Virus record (IMG/VR): IMGVR_UViG_3300021962_000778
Span: 1 to 20,980 of that record
Source of the DNA: a virus
Reading direction: 5' to 3' (one strand)
Length of the DNA stretch: 20,980 nucleotides
Shown here: positions 1 through 5,996 of the stretch, one piece after another
Layout: each line of letters begins with the position of its first letter
Numbering within the stretch: position 1 is the stretch's first letter
Made by a program: the position numbers and the translations under genes
Notes under the pieces: model-generated
Databases searched by the model: none
What the model saw: only the letters and a program-made list of their open reading frames with translations
Told to the model about the DNA's origin: nothing

Positions 1-203
1 ATGTTAGTCACTTCATAACCATAACCCTCAACCCTAGAATCTACCTCTTGCTGGAAATCTTTCTTGCTAATGTAACGCTTTGATTGCTTACAGTTAGAGA
101 AAGTGAGAACTTTCAGAATGTAGCGAGTGCTGATAGAATTGTCAGCAAACTTGACGGGATAGAAATCCACAATCATGTTTGCGTCTTTCGATGTCAGTTG
201 CAT
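1..203 (-). CDS. Small hypothetical phage protein, C-terminus outside window
   Basis: The open frame starts at ATG (203-201) with MQLTSKDANMIVDFYPVKF and runs for 67 codons to the left edge without a stop. I do not recognise it. It follows repeat copy 1, but the ATG that normally sits at the end of the repeat is ATA here (222-220), so translation must begin 17 bases further on, in a different frame. No Shine-Dalgarno sequence is visible. It is the last member of the minus-strand series in this window. Confidence 0.6.
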   Translation of the reverse strand, partial: MQLTSKDANMIVDFYPVKFADNSISTRYILKVLTFSNCKQSKRYISKKDFQQEVDSRVEGYGYEVTN

Positions 204-219
204 GTGAAACGGTTGTGCT

Positions 220-251
220 TATACTACTGGTACACTTTAGGGGCTTCAGTT
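220..251 (-). repeat. Dispersed intergenic repeat, copy 1 (start codon lost)
   Basis: The core ACTGAAGCCCCTAAAGTGT lies at 250-232. The nine-base spacer and then ATA (222-220) replace the usual ATG. The following bases AGCACAAC still match the first codons seen after copies 3 and 6. The TGA inside the core (248-246) is the stop codon of the upstream 246-557 gene. Confidence 0.9.
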
Positions 252-557
252 TTTATCACTGAAGTGAGCATAGATCCATCCAATTAAACAAATTGCAGCA
301 AGTGGTACAACAATCCACCAATACTCTACAACTAACCAAATAACAAATAAGATACCAAAAAGTACAACCCAACCTCCAAAATCTACATCAGATGATGAAT
401 CATCAGAACGACTTACTTCTCTGAGATTCCATACATCAGTGGCACCATAGATTTGTTCGATTTGTTCCTTTGCTCCACGAAATGTGCTGGACTGAACTGT
501 TACAGTCTGACGACCGCTAGCAGATCCTAACCATGCTTCACCTTTCCAAGTTGCCAT
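246..557 (-). CDS. Small membrane protein with two C-terminal transmembrane segments
   Basis: The 103-residue protein starts MATWKGEAWLGSASGRQ. Residues 1-50 form a soluble, polar domain, followed by an acidic serine-rich linker. Two hydrophobic stretches follow at about 62-80 and 82-95, with aromatic residues at the membrane borders. It is expected in the host inner or thylakoid membrane. The ATG lies two bases after the stop of the 560-721 gene, and its own TGA stop is supplied by repeat copy 1. The function is unknown; the soluble domain resembles small conserved cyanophage proteins. Confidence 0.8.
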   Translation of the reverse strand: MATWKGEAWLGSASGRQTVTVQSSTFRGAKEQIEQIYGATDVWNLREVSRSDDSSSDVDFGGWVVLFGILFVIWLVVEYWWIVVPLAAICLIGWIYAHFSDKN

Positions 558-559
558 AA

Positions 560-721
560 TCAGACAGAAGGATCTACAGAGATTTCTTTAATGTTAAGTC
601 CACAGAGTTGGTTATAGACACGATTGAGAATCAATTTGCTAGCAGTCTTTGCTTTTGATTTCTCGTGCCAGATGGTAACACAACCATCATAAGTTTCGAC
701 ACGAACACGATAGTTTTTCAT
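560..721 (-). CDS. Small hypothetical protein (53 aa)
   Basis: The frame MKNYRVRVETYDGCVTIWHE begins at an ATG that overlaps the TGA of the 721-969 gene (TGATG at 723-719), a coupled start. It ends with TGA at 562-560, two bases before the next gene. The alternating hydrophobic N-terminus suggests a small beta-sheet fold followed by a helix (about residues 22-38). It is one of three tightly packed genes between repeat copies 2 and 1. The function is unknown. Confidence 0.75.
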   Translation of the reverse strand: MKNYRVRVETYDGCVTIWHEKSKAKTASKLILNRVYNQLCGLNIKEISVDPSV

Positions 722-969
722 CAGAAGTGTGCCTCAGAGTAGTCAAGAACTTCGCTGTACTTTGCGATACCATCATAGCAACGTTTTGCCATTTCAGAAT
801 CACCTTCAGCAACGTAACCTTTCAGAAACTCGAAGCAGTATTTGATACGCTGCTCAGGAGTGACTTTAGCGAGTTGTTGTTGCTTACGCTCGTATGCAGC
901 ATTGTATGCAAACATTTCACGATCTTCGAGAGAGATGTTGTGAAACTTGCGTTCGGTAGTGTTGTTCAT
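721..969 (-). CDS. Small hypothetical protein (82 aa), first gene after repeat copy 2
   Basis: The protein starts MNNTTERKFHNISLEDREMF and is mostly predicted helix, rich in Glu, Lys and Tyr, with no membrane segment. Its ATG is the last three bases of repeat copy 2. The first codons (Met-Asn-Asn-Thr-Thr-Glu) resemble the Met-Ser/Thr-Thr-Thr-Glu starts of other genes behind this repeat. It is coupled to the next gene by TGATG. I do not recognise a family. Confidence 0.8.
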   Translation of the reverse strand: MNNTTERKFHNISLEDREMFAYNAAYERKQQQLAKVTPEQRIKYCFEFLKGYVAEGDSEMAKRCYDGIAKYSEVLDYSEAHF

Positions 970-998
970 ACTACTGGTACACTTTAGGGGCTTCAGTT
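967..998 (-). repeat. Dispersed intergenic repeat, copy 2
   Basis: The sense strand reads AACTGAAGCCCCTAAAGTGT, then nine bases, then the ATG of the 721-969 gene. The stop of the 1000-1203 gene (TAG) lies one base before the repeat. Confidence 0.95.
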
Positions 999-999
999 C

Positions 1000-1203
1000 C
1001 TAACTCCAGGTGTCGATATACTCATCAAGAGTGAAAATGTCATCTGTGCTAGTTTCTTCTACCAACTCATCAATGGTAAGATCTTTTAGAAGAATACGAT
1101 AATCTTCTGGCGAAATGTCAACATCAGGATCGAAATCATCATGGCAAAGAAACTCATATTCACGGACAAGTGCATTGATAAGTTGTTCAGCAGTGTAATT
1201 CAT
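1000..1203 (-). CDS. Small acidic hypothetical protein (67 aa)
   Basis: The protein starts MNYTAEQLINALVREYEFLC and is strongly acidic, with about a quarter Asp/Glu. It looks alpha-helical, with no cysteine cluster or membrane segment. It is the last gene of the module that starts behind repeat copy 3 and is followed immediately by copy 2. Small acidic proteins of this sort are common in cyanophage accessory regions; no function can be read from the sequence. Confidence 0.75.
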   Translation of the reverse strand: MNYTAEQLINALVREYEFLCHDDFDPDVDISPEDYRILLKDLTIDELVEETSTDDIFTLDEYIDTWS

Positions 1204-1209
1204 TTTACT

Positions 1210-1467
1210 CTACCAAGTTCCTCTTTGGATGTGAATCTTTTTGATCTCTGTATAAATGAAACTACGAAGTTTAGAGTCGGTAGTGTTATCAAGAGCATAA
1301 TAAAGACGATTCAGATACTCATCTTGTGTGGAACCTATGTTACCATCACCACCAATGTCATTGAGTGATGAACCTGCAGAAACTTTGTTCCTGCCAAAGT
1401 TACCAGACACACGTCCAGTTGTTCTCAGTTTAGGACGAATCTTTGAGAGATTAGTGTAAGTCATCAA
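1210..1467 (-). CDS. Hypothetical protein (85 aa), Gly/Asn-rich centre
   Basis: The start could be either of two adjacent ATGs (1467 or 1464), giving (M)MTYTNLSKIRPKLRTTGR. Residues 18-48 are rich in Gly, Asn and Ser and look disordered. The C-terminal part is helical and basic. It overlaps the end of the small membrane ORF at 1451-1543 and ends six bases before the next gene. No family is recognised. Confidence 0.7.
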   Translation of the reverse strand: MMTYTNLSKIRPKLRTTGRVSGNFGRNKVSAGSSLNDIGGDGNIGSTQDEYLNRLYYALDNTTDSKLRSFIYTEIKKIHIQRGTW

Positions 1468-1543
1468 GATGATTAAACCAAGGAGAAAAGAGTGCTAACA
1501 TTGCCCAGGCAACACCAGCAGAGATGATGAGAAAGTATATCAT
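1451..1543 (-). CDS. Putative 30-aa single-span membrane peptide
   Basis: The frame MIYFLIISAGVAWAMLALF starts at an ATG that overlaps the TGA of the 1540-1908 gene (ATGA at 1543-1540). It ends with TAA, overlapping the next gene by 14-17 bases. Nearly the whole peptide is one hydrophobic helix with a short polar tail. The coupled start and embedded stop fit the packing style of this genome, but the short length leaves room for chance. Confidence 0.5.
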   Translation of the reverse strand: MIYFLIISAGVAWAMLALFSPWFNHLDDLH

Positions 1544-1908
1544 CGTGCGTAAAGATAACCTCCTGCCCAATCACAACGCTCAAACATTTCTTCACGAGAG
1601 TTGATAATCAGCACATTGTAACGCTCACCTTTAGCAGGTGCTTTTATGCTGGCAGGTTTATACACGGAACCAGTTTGCTTATCAATGAACGCATGAATAG
1701 AGTCACGACGATCACCAATGTGCATGAAGACTTTGTGATACTTACGACCAGAAGAATCCAGAGAGTAGTGATACCCGTCAGGAGCATCTTGTTGCAGAGC
1801 ATCACACAGCATCATACCATACTTAACAATGTTAAGATAGATCGTGTTGCGAGCATCTTGAGTTGCAACGTAATCAGCAAAAGTAGCAGTCATTTCAGTT
1901 GTGCTCAT
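1540..1908 (-). CDS. Conserved phage protein of unknown function (122 aa)
   Basis: The protein starts MSTTEMTATFADYVATQDAR. It has a compact alpha/beta appearance; the segment around residues 60-95 (YHKVFMHIGDRRDSIHAF, then a KPASIKAPAKG stretch) matches my memory of a conserved cyanophage hypothetical family. No catalytic motif is evident. The start codon is the end of repeat copy 3, and the first four codons belong to the repeat-associated start shared with the helicase gene. It is followed by a coupled membrane peptide. Confidence 0.85.
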   Translation of the reverse strand: MSTTEMTATFADYVATQDARNTIYLNIVKYGMMLCDALQQDAPDGYHYSLDSSGRKYHKVFMHIGDRRDSIHAFIDKQTGSVYKPASIKAPAKGERYNVLIINSREEMFERCDWAGGYLYAR

Positions 1909-1937
1909 ACTATAGGGACACTTTAGGGGCTTCAGTT
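1906..1937 (-). repeat. Dispersed intergenic repeat, copy 3
   Basis: The core CTGAAGCCCCTAAAGTGT is followed by CCCTATAGT and the ATG of the 1540-1908 gene. Identity with copies 1 and 6 continues through AGCACAAC inside the coding region. Confidence 0.95.
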
Positions 1938-1941
1938 CACA

Positions 1942-2838
1942 TCACCATGCTTTTTCCATGATAAAGTTTGCACGGGAGAACTCATAGCGATCAACTACTT
2001 TAAATGACCCATATTGGTTGTGAATGACGTAACCTTCATGTAGAGTGATTTGATTACCAATCAGACAACCAATCTCATCCAGTTCCTCAATGAAGCAGAA
2101 CAAATCATCCTTGATAGATGCAACGAGTTTCCACAATCTGATCAGGTTGATGTCACAATCGCATTTTTCTGCAATTTCATTTTCATCCACGGCATTTCCT
2201 TCGCGGATACAGTCATTGATTGCTTTTTTGATTTGTGTTGCTTTGTTTTTATTCACGAACTCACAAAGCATAGACATTTGCTTCGCAAACTTACACACAA
2301 TCGCAAGATCCTCACGATCATGATACAATTCCACCTCAGGTTGCACAAAGAGACATTGTTTAGTGCTGATGAGATTGCTAGTCAAAGGGAACGCATATGC
2401 ATCGCGGAGATCCTCCAATGCATTGTAAATCGTATGAGGAGCAATGATAATGTCCTGAGTGATTATTTCAGGAAAGACATAAGTGAGCGTGTTGGGACGA
2501 AAAGTATCGCTACCACCATACCCAATAAAATCACCTTGAATGATAGACTTTGTGCGAGGAAGGCAATCAAAACAAGCATGAAGAATACGCGCAACTTTAC
2601 CTTCATGGTTCGCATCAATTTCTTCATGAGAATGATTGATCTTGATCTTTACTTTGTTAAAGACAGATTTGGTGCCGACAAAGAACTTACCAGTTGCAGG
2701 ATTAGTTCCCCAAACAATAGCAGGAGCACCATCAATCTTAGTGGAGATGATGCTATCTTGATCGGTGAACCAATCTAGAACAGACAGATCACCAGTCAGG
2801 ATAGAATCTTCGGGATGTTCGATGTGGGTGTTCTTCAT
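1942..2838 (-). CDS. Nucleotidyltransferase-fold protein, ligase-like (probable DUF6267-type)
   Basis: This 298-residue protein carries the signature of covalent nucleotidyltransferases (DNA/RNA ligases, capping enzymes). Motif I is TKIDGAPAIVWG with candidate nucleophile Lys34. A GDFIGYGG segment is plausible as motif III, LHEGYVIH near residue 268 as motif IV, and SFKVVDR near 280 as motif V. The pattern HxEHPED, then K-x-DGAPA, then GKFFVGTKSVF and DANH is what I remember for a family in marine T4-like phages often left as DUF6267. Any nick or end-sealing role is inference. It is a one-gene module between repeat copies 4 and 3, with its ATG given by copy 4. Confidence 0.8.
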   Translation of the reverse strand: MKNTHIEHPEDSILTGDLSVLDWFTDQDSIISTKIDGAPAIVWGTNPATGKFFVGTKSVFNKVKIKINHSHEEIDANHEGKVARILHACFDCLPRTKSIIQGDFIGYGGSDTFRPNTLTYVFPEIITQDIIIAPHTIYNALEDLRDAYAFPLTSNLISTKQCLFVQPEVELYHDREDLAIVCKFAKQMSMLCEFVNKNKATQIKKAINDCIREGNAVDENEIAEKCDCDINLIRLWKLVASIKDDLFCFIEELDEIGCLIGNQITLHEGYVIHNQYGSFKVVDRYEFSRANFIMEKAW

Positions 2839-2867
2839 ACTACTACAACACTTTAGGGGCTTCAGTT
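2836..2867 (-). repeat. Dispersed intergenic repeat, copy 4
   Basis: The core is followed by TGTAGTAGT and the ATG of the ligase-like gene. A strong terminator (2884-2900) ends just upstream, so only about 40 bases are available to restart transcription of the next gene. Confidence 0.95.
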
Positions 2868-2883
2868 CTTAAAACAAAAAAAA

Positions 2884-2900
2884 GAGGGGATAAACCCCTC
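2884..2900 (-). terminator. Rho-independent terminator after the CAAD-like gene
   Basis: On the minus strand GAGGGG-TTTAT-CCCCTC is followed by eight T residues. The hairpin overlaps the end of the stop region of the 2899-3189 gene. This is the clearest terminator in the window. Confidence 0.93.
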
Positions 2901-3189
2901 ACTCAACGACACTGCTATAAGTGGTCTTGACTTTATCAATCAAAGCAGTACGTTGTTCACCAGTCAGAAGATTGTTGCGGGTGAAGTTAATGAAAGCAAC
3001 CAATCCAACGACTTCCATAACACCGTTAAAGACAGGGATTGCATCAACAACTGCGACAACCTCATGAATAAGAAGTTGTGCAACAATCACGACAAACAGA
3101 ATAGCAGTGGAGAGACCAATGTTCTTGAGAAGTTCATTGGAAACATTCTCATTCACGAAAGTCTTAACTTGTGCGATTTTGTCTTGCAT
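2899..3189 (-). CDS. CAAD/CURT1-like membrane protein (possible thylakoid curvature protein)
   Basis: The 96-residue protein begins MQDKIAQVKTFVNENVSNEL, an amphipathic helix. Two tandem hydrophobic helices follow at about 22-47 and 51-70, separated by a short turn containing DAIPVF. A polar C-terminal helix (RTALIDKVKTTYSSVV) comes last. The order amphipathic helix, two membrane helices, VVDAIPVF...EVVGLVAF.NF..NNLL and C-terminal helix matches the CAAD family, which includes CURT1/CurT, the thylakoid curvature protein of plants and cyanobacteria. A role in reshaping or anchoring to host thylakoids is inference. It is a single-gene module behind repeat copy 5, closed by a strong terminator. 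No Shine-Dalgarno is visible. Confidence 0.72.
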   Translation of the reverse strand: MQDKIAQVKTFVNENVSNELLKNIGLSTAILFVVIVAQLLIHEVVAVVDAIPVFNGVMEVVGLVAFINFTRNNLLTGEQRTALIDKVKTTYSSVVE

Positions 3190-3220
3190 TTGTGGTAGAT
3201 TGTGGGGTGGGAGTGCCCCT

Positions 3221-3252
3221 TACACTACAGGGACACTTTAGGGGCTTCAGTT
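3221..3252 (-). repeat. Dispersed intergenic repeat, copy 5 (second subtype)
   Basis: The core is intact, but the ATG position reads GTA (3223-3221) and the next ATG is 34 bases further on. The 3253-3429 gene stops with TAA directly before the core. Confidence 0.93.
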
Positions 3253-3429
3253 TTAGTTTATTGGAAGTTTGCCCAGTGACTTACCTTTTTTGTGGTCATC
3301 AATAAACTTCCTCGCTGATGCTTCAGTCCTACACACTTTGAGTTGCTCTCCGTTGTGAATGACCATCAGTTGATTGCCATAAGGGATGGCAGCATAGTTA
3401 CCTTTGCCAATAATAAATCCTTCTTTCAT
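3253..3429 (-). CDS. Small basic hypothetical protein (58 aa)
   Basis: I place the start at ATG 3429 (MKEGFIIGKGNYAAIPYGNQ), next to the stop of the ParB-like gene at 3431, rather than at the upstream ATG deep inside that gene. The fold looks like a small beta-barrel or sheet followed by a basic helix ending GKSLGKLPIN. It probably travels with the ParB-like gene as a two-gene unit. The function is unknown. Confidence 0.7.
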   Translation of the reverse strand: MKEGFIIGKGNYAAIPYGNQLMVIHNGEQLKVCRTEASARKFIDDHKKGKSLGKLPIN

Positions 3430-3430
3430 T

Positions 3431-4498
3431 TCAATACTTATCAATCTCAATAAAGCGGAAACCCTTACGGGAAGAATCGTGTTTACCAATAATTTGTGGA
3501 ATAGTACGATTGCAAATGTAAGGAACACTTTTCACAGAAAGTTCTAAGTTGCCCATTGGCCAATCTTGTGCATAATCTTTTTCTACCATCAGATAAGATG
3601 AATCCAAAATAACTTTAAGTTCTGCCTTAAAGTTTTGGATATTCTTTCTTGCCTCAGCAGGAATGTGCTTGTTACTGTAGGGAATAATCTCAATCGGTTG
3701 ATCGTTTTTTACAATGGCAGGAAGAATATGTTGACACCATGCCCGCCAGGCATAAGTTTCATTATCCGCAGACAGTAAAACAACTTTTTTACCATCAACA
3801 GTTACGCCTGCTTTTTTACACCATTCTTTCCACTTTGAAGCATCTTGAACAAGTACAAGAGGATCACCACCACCAACACCACGCTTCAGGATAGAATTAA
3901 CAATTTTAGTGATATTGTGAGTCGCAAAATGTTGTTGAATATTCAGTTCGTTATGAATATATTTTCGTATTTCAACTTCAGAAAGTGTAAGTTCACATTT
4001 CTTGATTAGAAACAAACAACCCAGAATAACAGACTCCATGGTTGCACCAAATGCAATATCATGGCGAAGATTTTCTCTCAATCCATCTGTAATTTTACTC
4101 TTCAGAGATTCATCGGTGATGACATAATAATAAACTGGGATATAACGTTCTCCACGACGTTTTGCTGCAATAATCCTCCCCCTCCCATCACGAATATCAC
4201 CATTAGTTCCTACAATGGGTGGAGGATCTTTTGTTTTAAATCCTTCAACCTCAAACTTATTTTCAAAAGTTTGAATACGTTCTTCAGTATTTCCTTCTTC
4301 TCTAATACCAATATTAAGTAACTTTTCATCATCTTCCTCTATTGTTTTCAGATCCAACAGACCAATATGAGAAAATTCACCCCCCTTTATGGATGGTGGG
4401 ATTATTTTTTTGGTGATGTAATCTTCCAAGTTAATAACACCAACCCCGTTGAATCCAGGAATTTGGTGTACACCCTCAATAGTTAATTCGTAGCTCAT
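3431..4498 (-). CDS. ParB/sulfiredoxin-fold protein
   Basis: The start MSYELTIEGVHQIPGFNGVG (ATG 4498) is preceded by AGGA at a suitable distance and gives 355 residues. The upstream ATG 11 codons earlier has no such signal. Residues 104-126 read DGRGRIIAAKRRGERYIPVY, the ParB/Srx nuclease-like pattern (DG.hR..A....G...IPV), preceded by the usual short acidic segment. The 230 C-terminal residues are not recognised. ParB/Srx-fold phage proteins include DNA-binding, nuclease and DNA-modification factors, so no role is assigned. It has its own sigma70-like promoter overlapping a palindrome at 4582-4610 and is isolated from the helicase gene by stem-loops. Confidence 0.72.
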   Translation of the reverse strand: MSYELTIEGVHQIPGFNGVGVINLEDYITKKIIPPSIKGGEFSHIGLLDLKTIEEDDEKLLNIGIREEGNTEERIQTFENKFEVEGFKTKDPPPIVGTNGDIRDGRGRIIAAKRRGERYIPVYYYVITDESLKSKITDGLRENLRHDIAFGATMESVILGCLFLIKKCELTLSEVEIRKYIHNELNIQQHFATHNITKIVNSILKRGVGGGDPLVLVQDASKWKEWCKKAGVTVDGKKVVLLSADNETYAWRAWCQHILPAIVKNDQPIEIIPYSNKHIPAEARKNIQNFKAELKVILDSSYLMVEKDYAQDWPMGNLELSVKSVPYICNRTIPQIIGKHDSSRKGFRFIEIDKY

Positions 4499-4563
4499 TA
4501 GTAAATCCTGCGTAAAATACATTAGGTGCAATCAATATGCATATGCGGTTTGATTGCTGTTTA

Positions 4564-4592
4564 AATTTAACAAATTTAGATAAAAATGTCAA
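4564..4592 (-). promoter_or_regulatory. Sigma70-like early promoter for the ParB-like gene
   Basis: TTGACA (4592-4587), a 17-base spacer and TAAATT (4569-4564) lie on the minus strand, with the start codon about 65 bases downstream. The -35 box overlaps the right arm of the palindrome at 4582-4610. Confidence 0.65.
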
Positions 4593-4610
4593 CTCATAAT
4601 CGACATTTTT
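4582..4610. terminator. Palindrome, bidirectional terminator or operator
   Basis: AAAAATGTC and GACATTTTT form a perfect nine-base inverted repeat with an 11-base loop. A/T tracts on both sides let it act as a terminator in either direction. Overlap with the -35 box of the ParB-like gene's promoter also allows an operator role, for instance autoregulation by that protein. Confidence 0.6.
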
Positions 4611-4633
4611 AAAAAAATCGTTGATTTGGTTGC

Positions 4634-4657
4634 GGAGGATGACCTATGACACCCTCC
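4634..4657 (-). other. GC-rich stem-loop downstream of helicase gene
   Basis: On the minus strand GGAGGGTG and CATCCTCC pair over eight bases (one G-U) around an eight-base loop. It has no U-tract, so it is not a classical terminator. It lies in the GC-rich 4621-4720 block. Confidence 0.5.
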
Positions 4658-4685
4658 AGGTAGAATTGCAAGAAAATCAGGGTTT

Positions 4686-4708
4686 GACCCCAGGCCAGCA
4701 CTGGGGTC
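4686..4708 (-). terminator. Stem-loop after the helicase gene, possible terminator
   Basis: GACCCCAG and CTGGGGTC form a perfect eight-base stem with a seven-base loop, 12 bases past the helicase stop codon. The T-rich stretch (GATTTTCTT) starts only some eight bases downstream, so termination may be partial. The hairpin may instead protect the 3' end of the mRNA. Confidence 0.55.
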
Positions 4709-4719
4709 TCGGGTCAGAC

Positions 4720-5967
4720 TCACCGCCTCACAGTGCTGATGGCAGGTTCGCCCTTCTCAAAGATAGTATCAACAACTGCCTGCACACTGCGAGCGGTGCT
4801 GATACCAACCTTGCTGTAGACAGGGATACACACAAGACCGAACGATTTGCTATACTGACTGAGGTTGCCAGGTTCGATACGTCCATCGCGCATACCTTTG
4901 GCATCATCGTGATGCAGACGGATACAACGTCCGATAGTCTGACTGATACCAATGAAGTCCATATTGCGAAGGAACAGCACTGCTTCCAGACCGCTGACGT
5001 TGATACCTTCAGCAAGGATGGAGTGGTGAAGAACAACGAACTTCTTATCGTTATCCTTACCCCAGGCACTCAGGGTGTCAAAGAACACCTCACGATTGAC
5101 CTTCTTGCCATCAATAACTGCGCCAGTCTTGGCAGTAATATACATCCAAGAATAACCGCGACATTCCAACTGGAAGCAGAAATCAGTTTCAGACACCAGC
5201 GAAACGATTTGCTTGGTTGCCTTAGCACAAATCAGAATCTTGCCAACCTTGTTGTCATCAATGGTTTCCAGCAGATTCTCAGAATCGCGGTCAAAGTTGG
5301 TCTGCTTGCCTTGCACCATCTCAAGTTGCTTGACAATCACTTTAGGGGGCACAATGTAACCACCCTCAACCAACTCAGGAGCAGGAACTTTGCAGATAAC
5401 TTGACCATACACAGCAGCATCATTCATCCCAGGTTTGCCTACAGCAAGGGAATGTTTGGGAGTTGCGGTGAAGAAATAGCAGCGCCGTGCATTAGCAGCA
5501 AAGTGCTCAGTTGCAGGGAAAAAGTGACGCTGAACGCTGTTGTGTGCCTCATCAAAGTAGATGGTATCCACATCAATCTCTGCAACCTGAAGACGCGACA
5601 GAGAGTTGTAGGTGGTGACAATCAGGCGATGATTGTCAGCATTAGCATCAACCCAGTTGCGAATCTCTTGAGGACGAGTAGAGGACTCGTGATGAGTTTC
5701 GCCACTGTGAACGTGCAGAACTTCAGCGTTCGTGATAAACTCCAGAAACTCAGCAGAGAGTTGCTCAGCAAGCAAGATGCGGGGAGCAACAACAACAATG
5801 GTCTGGGGAGTTTCAGACTGCAACTCGCGCAGAGCATCATAGATCATCTTCAGAGTCTTGCCACCGCCAGTGGGAACAATAATCTGACCTTTGCTGTGCT
5901 GCAACATAGCAGCAACGCCGCGTTCTTGGTGAGGACGCAGTTGGATTTGCATGGAAGTTGTGCTCAT
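4720..5967 (-). CDS. SF2 DEAD/DEAH-box helicase
   Basis: The 415-residue protein begins MSTTSMQIQLRPHQERGVAA. It contains Walker A PTGGGKT (32-38), APR motif Ia near 61, a VTTYNSL segment, DEAH (Walker B) near 139-142 in YFDEAH, TATP (motif III) near 166, and QTIGRCIR (motif VI) in the C-terminal RecA-like domain. The length fits a minimal two-domain DNA-dependent ATPase, such as the cyanophage helicases annotated as UvsW/restriction-helicase-like, which remodel branched DNA. The exact role is inference. It is a one-gene module behind repeat copy 6, is more GC-rich than the neighbouring late small genes, and has no Shine-Dalgarno. Confidence 0.92.
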   Translation of the reverse strand: MSTTSMQIQLRPHQERGVAAMLQHSKGQIIVPTGGGKTLKMIYDALRELQSETPQTIVVVAPRILLAEQLSAEFLEFITNAEVLHVHSGETHHESSTRPQEIRNWVDANADNHRLIVTTYNSLSRLQVAEIDVDTIYFDEAHNSVQRHFFPATEHFAANARRCYFFTATPKHSLAVGKPGMNDAAVYGQVICKVPAPELVEGGYIVPPKVIVKQLEMVQGKQTNFDRDSENLLETIDDNKVGKILICAKATKQIVSLVSETDFCFQLECRGYSWMYITAKTGAVIDGKKVNREVFFDTLSAWGKDNDKKFVVLHHSILAEGINVSGLEAVLFLRNMDFIGISQTIGRCIRLHHDDAKGMRDGRIEPGNLSQYSKSFGLVCIPVYSKVGISTARSVQAVVDTIFEKGEPAISTVRR

Positions 5968-5996
5968 ACTATAGGGACACTTTGGGGGCTTCAGTT
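5965..5996 (-). repeat. Dispersed intergenic repeat, copy 6
   Basis: The core has one substitution (CCCCCAAAGTGT instead of CCCCTAAAGTGT), changing the TAAAGT segment to CAAAGT. It is followed by CCCTATAGT and the helicase ATG. Identity with copies 1 and 3 extends into the first codons (AGCACAAC). Confidence 0.95.

Noticed and set aside
2050-2778. Plus-strand open frame of 242 codons
   Set aside because: It is antisense to the ligase-like gene, whose motifs are convincing; the product is a compositional shadow.
4621-4710. Possible tRNA gene or remnant in the GC-rich block
   Set aside because: The two hairpins do not combine into a cloverleaf; no acceptor stem, anticodon arm or GGTTCRAATCC-type T arm could be aligned.
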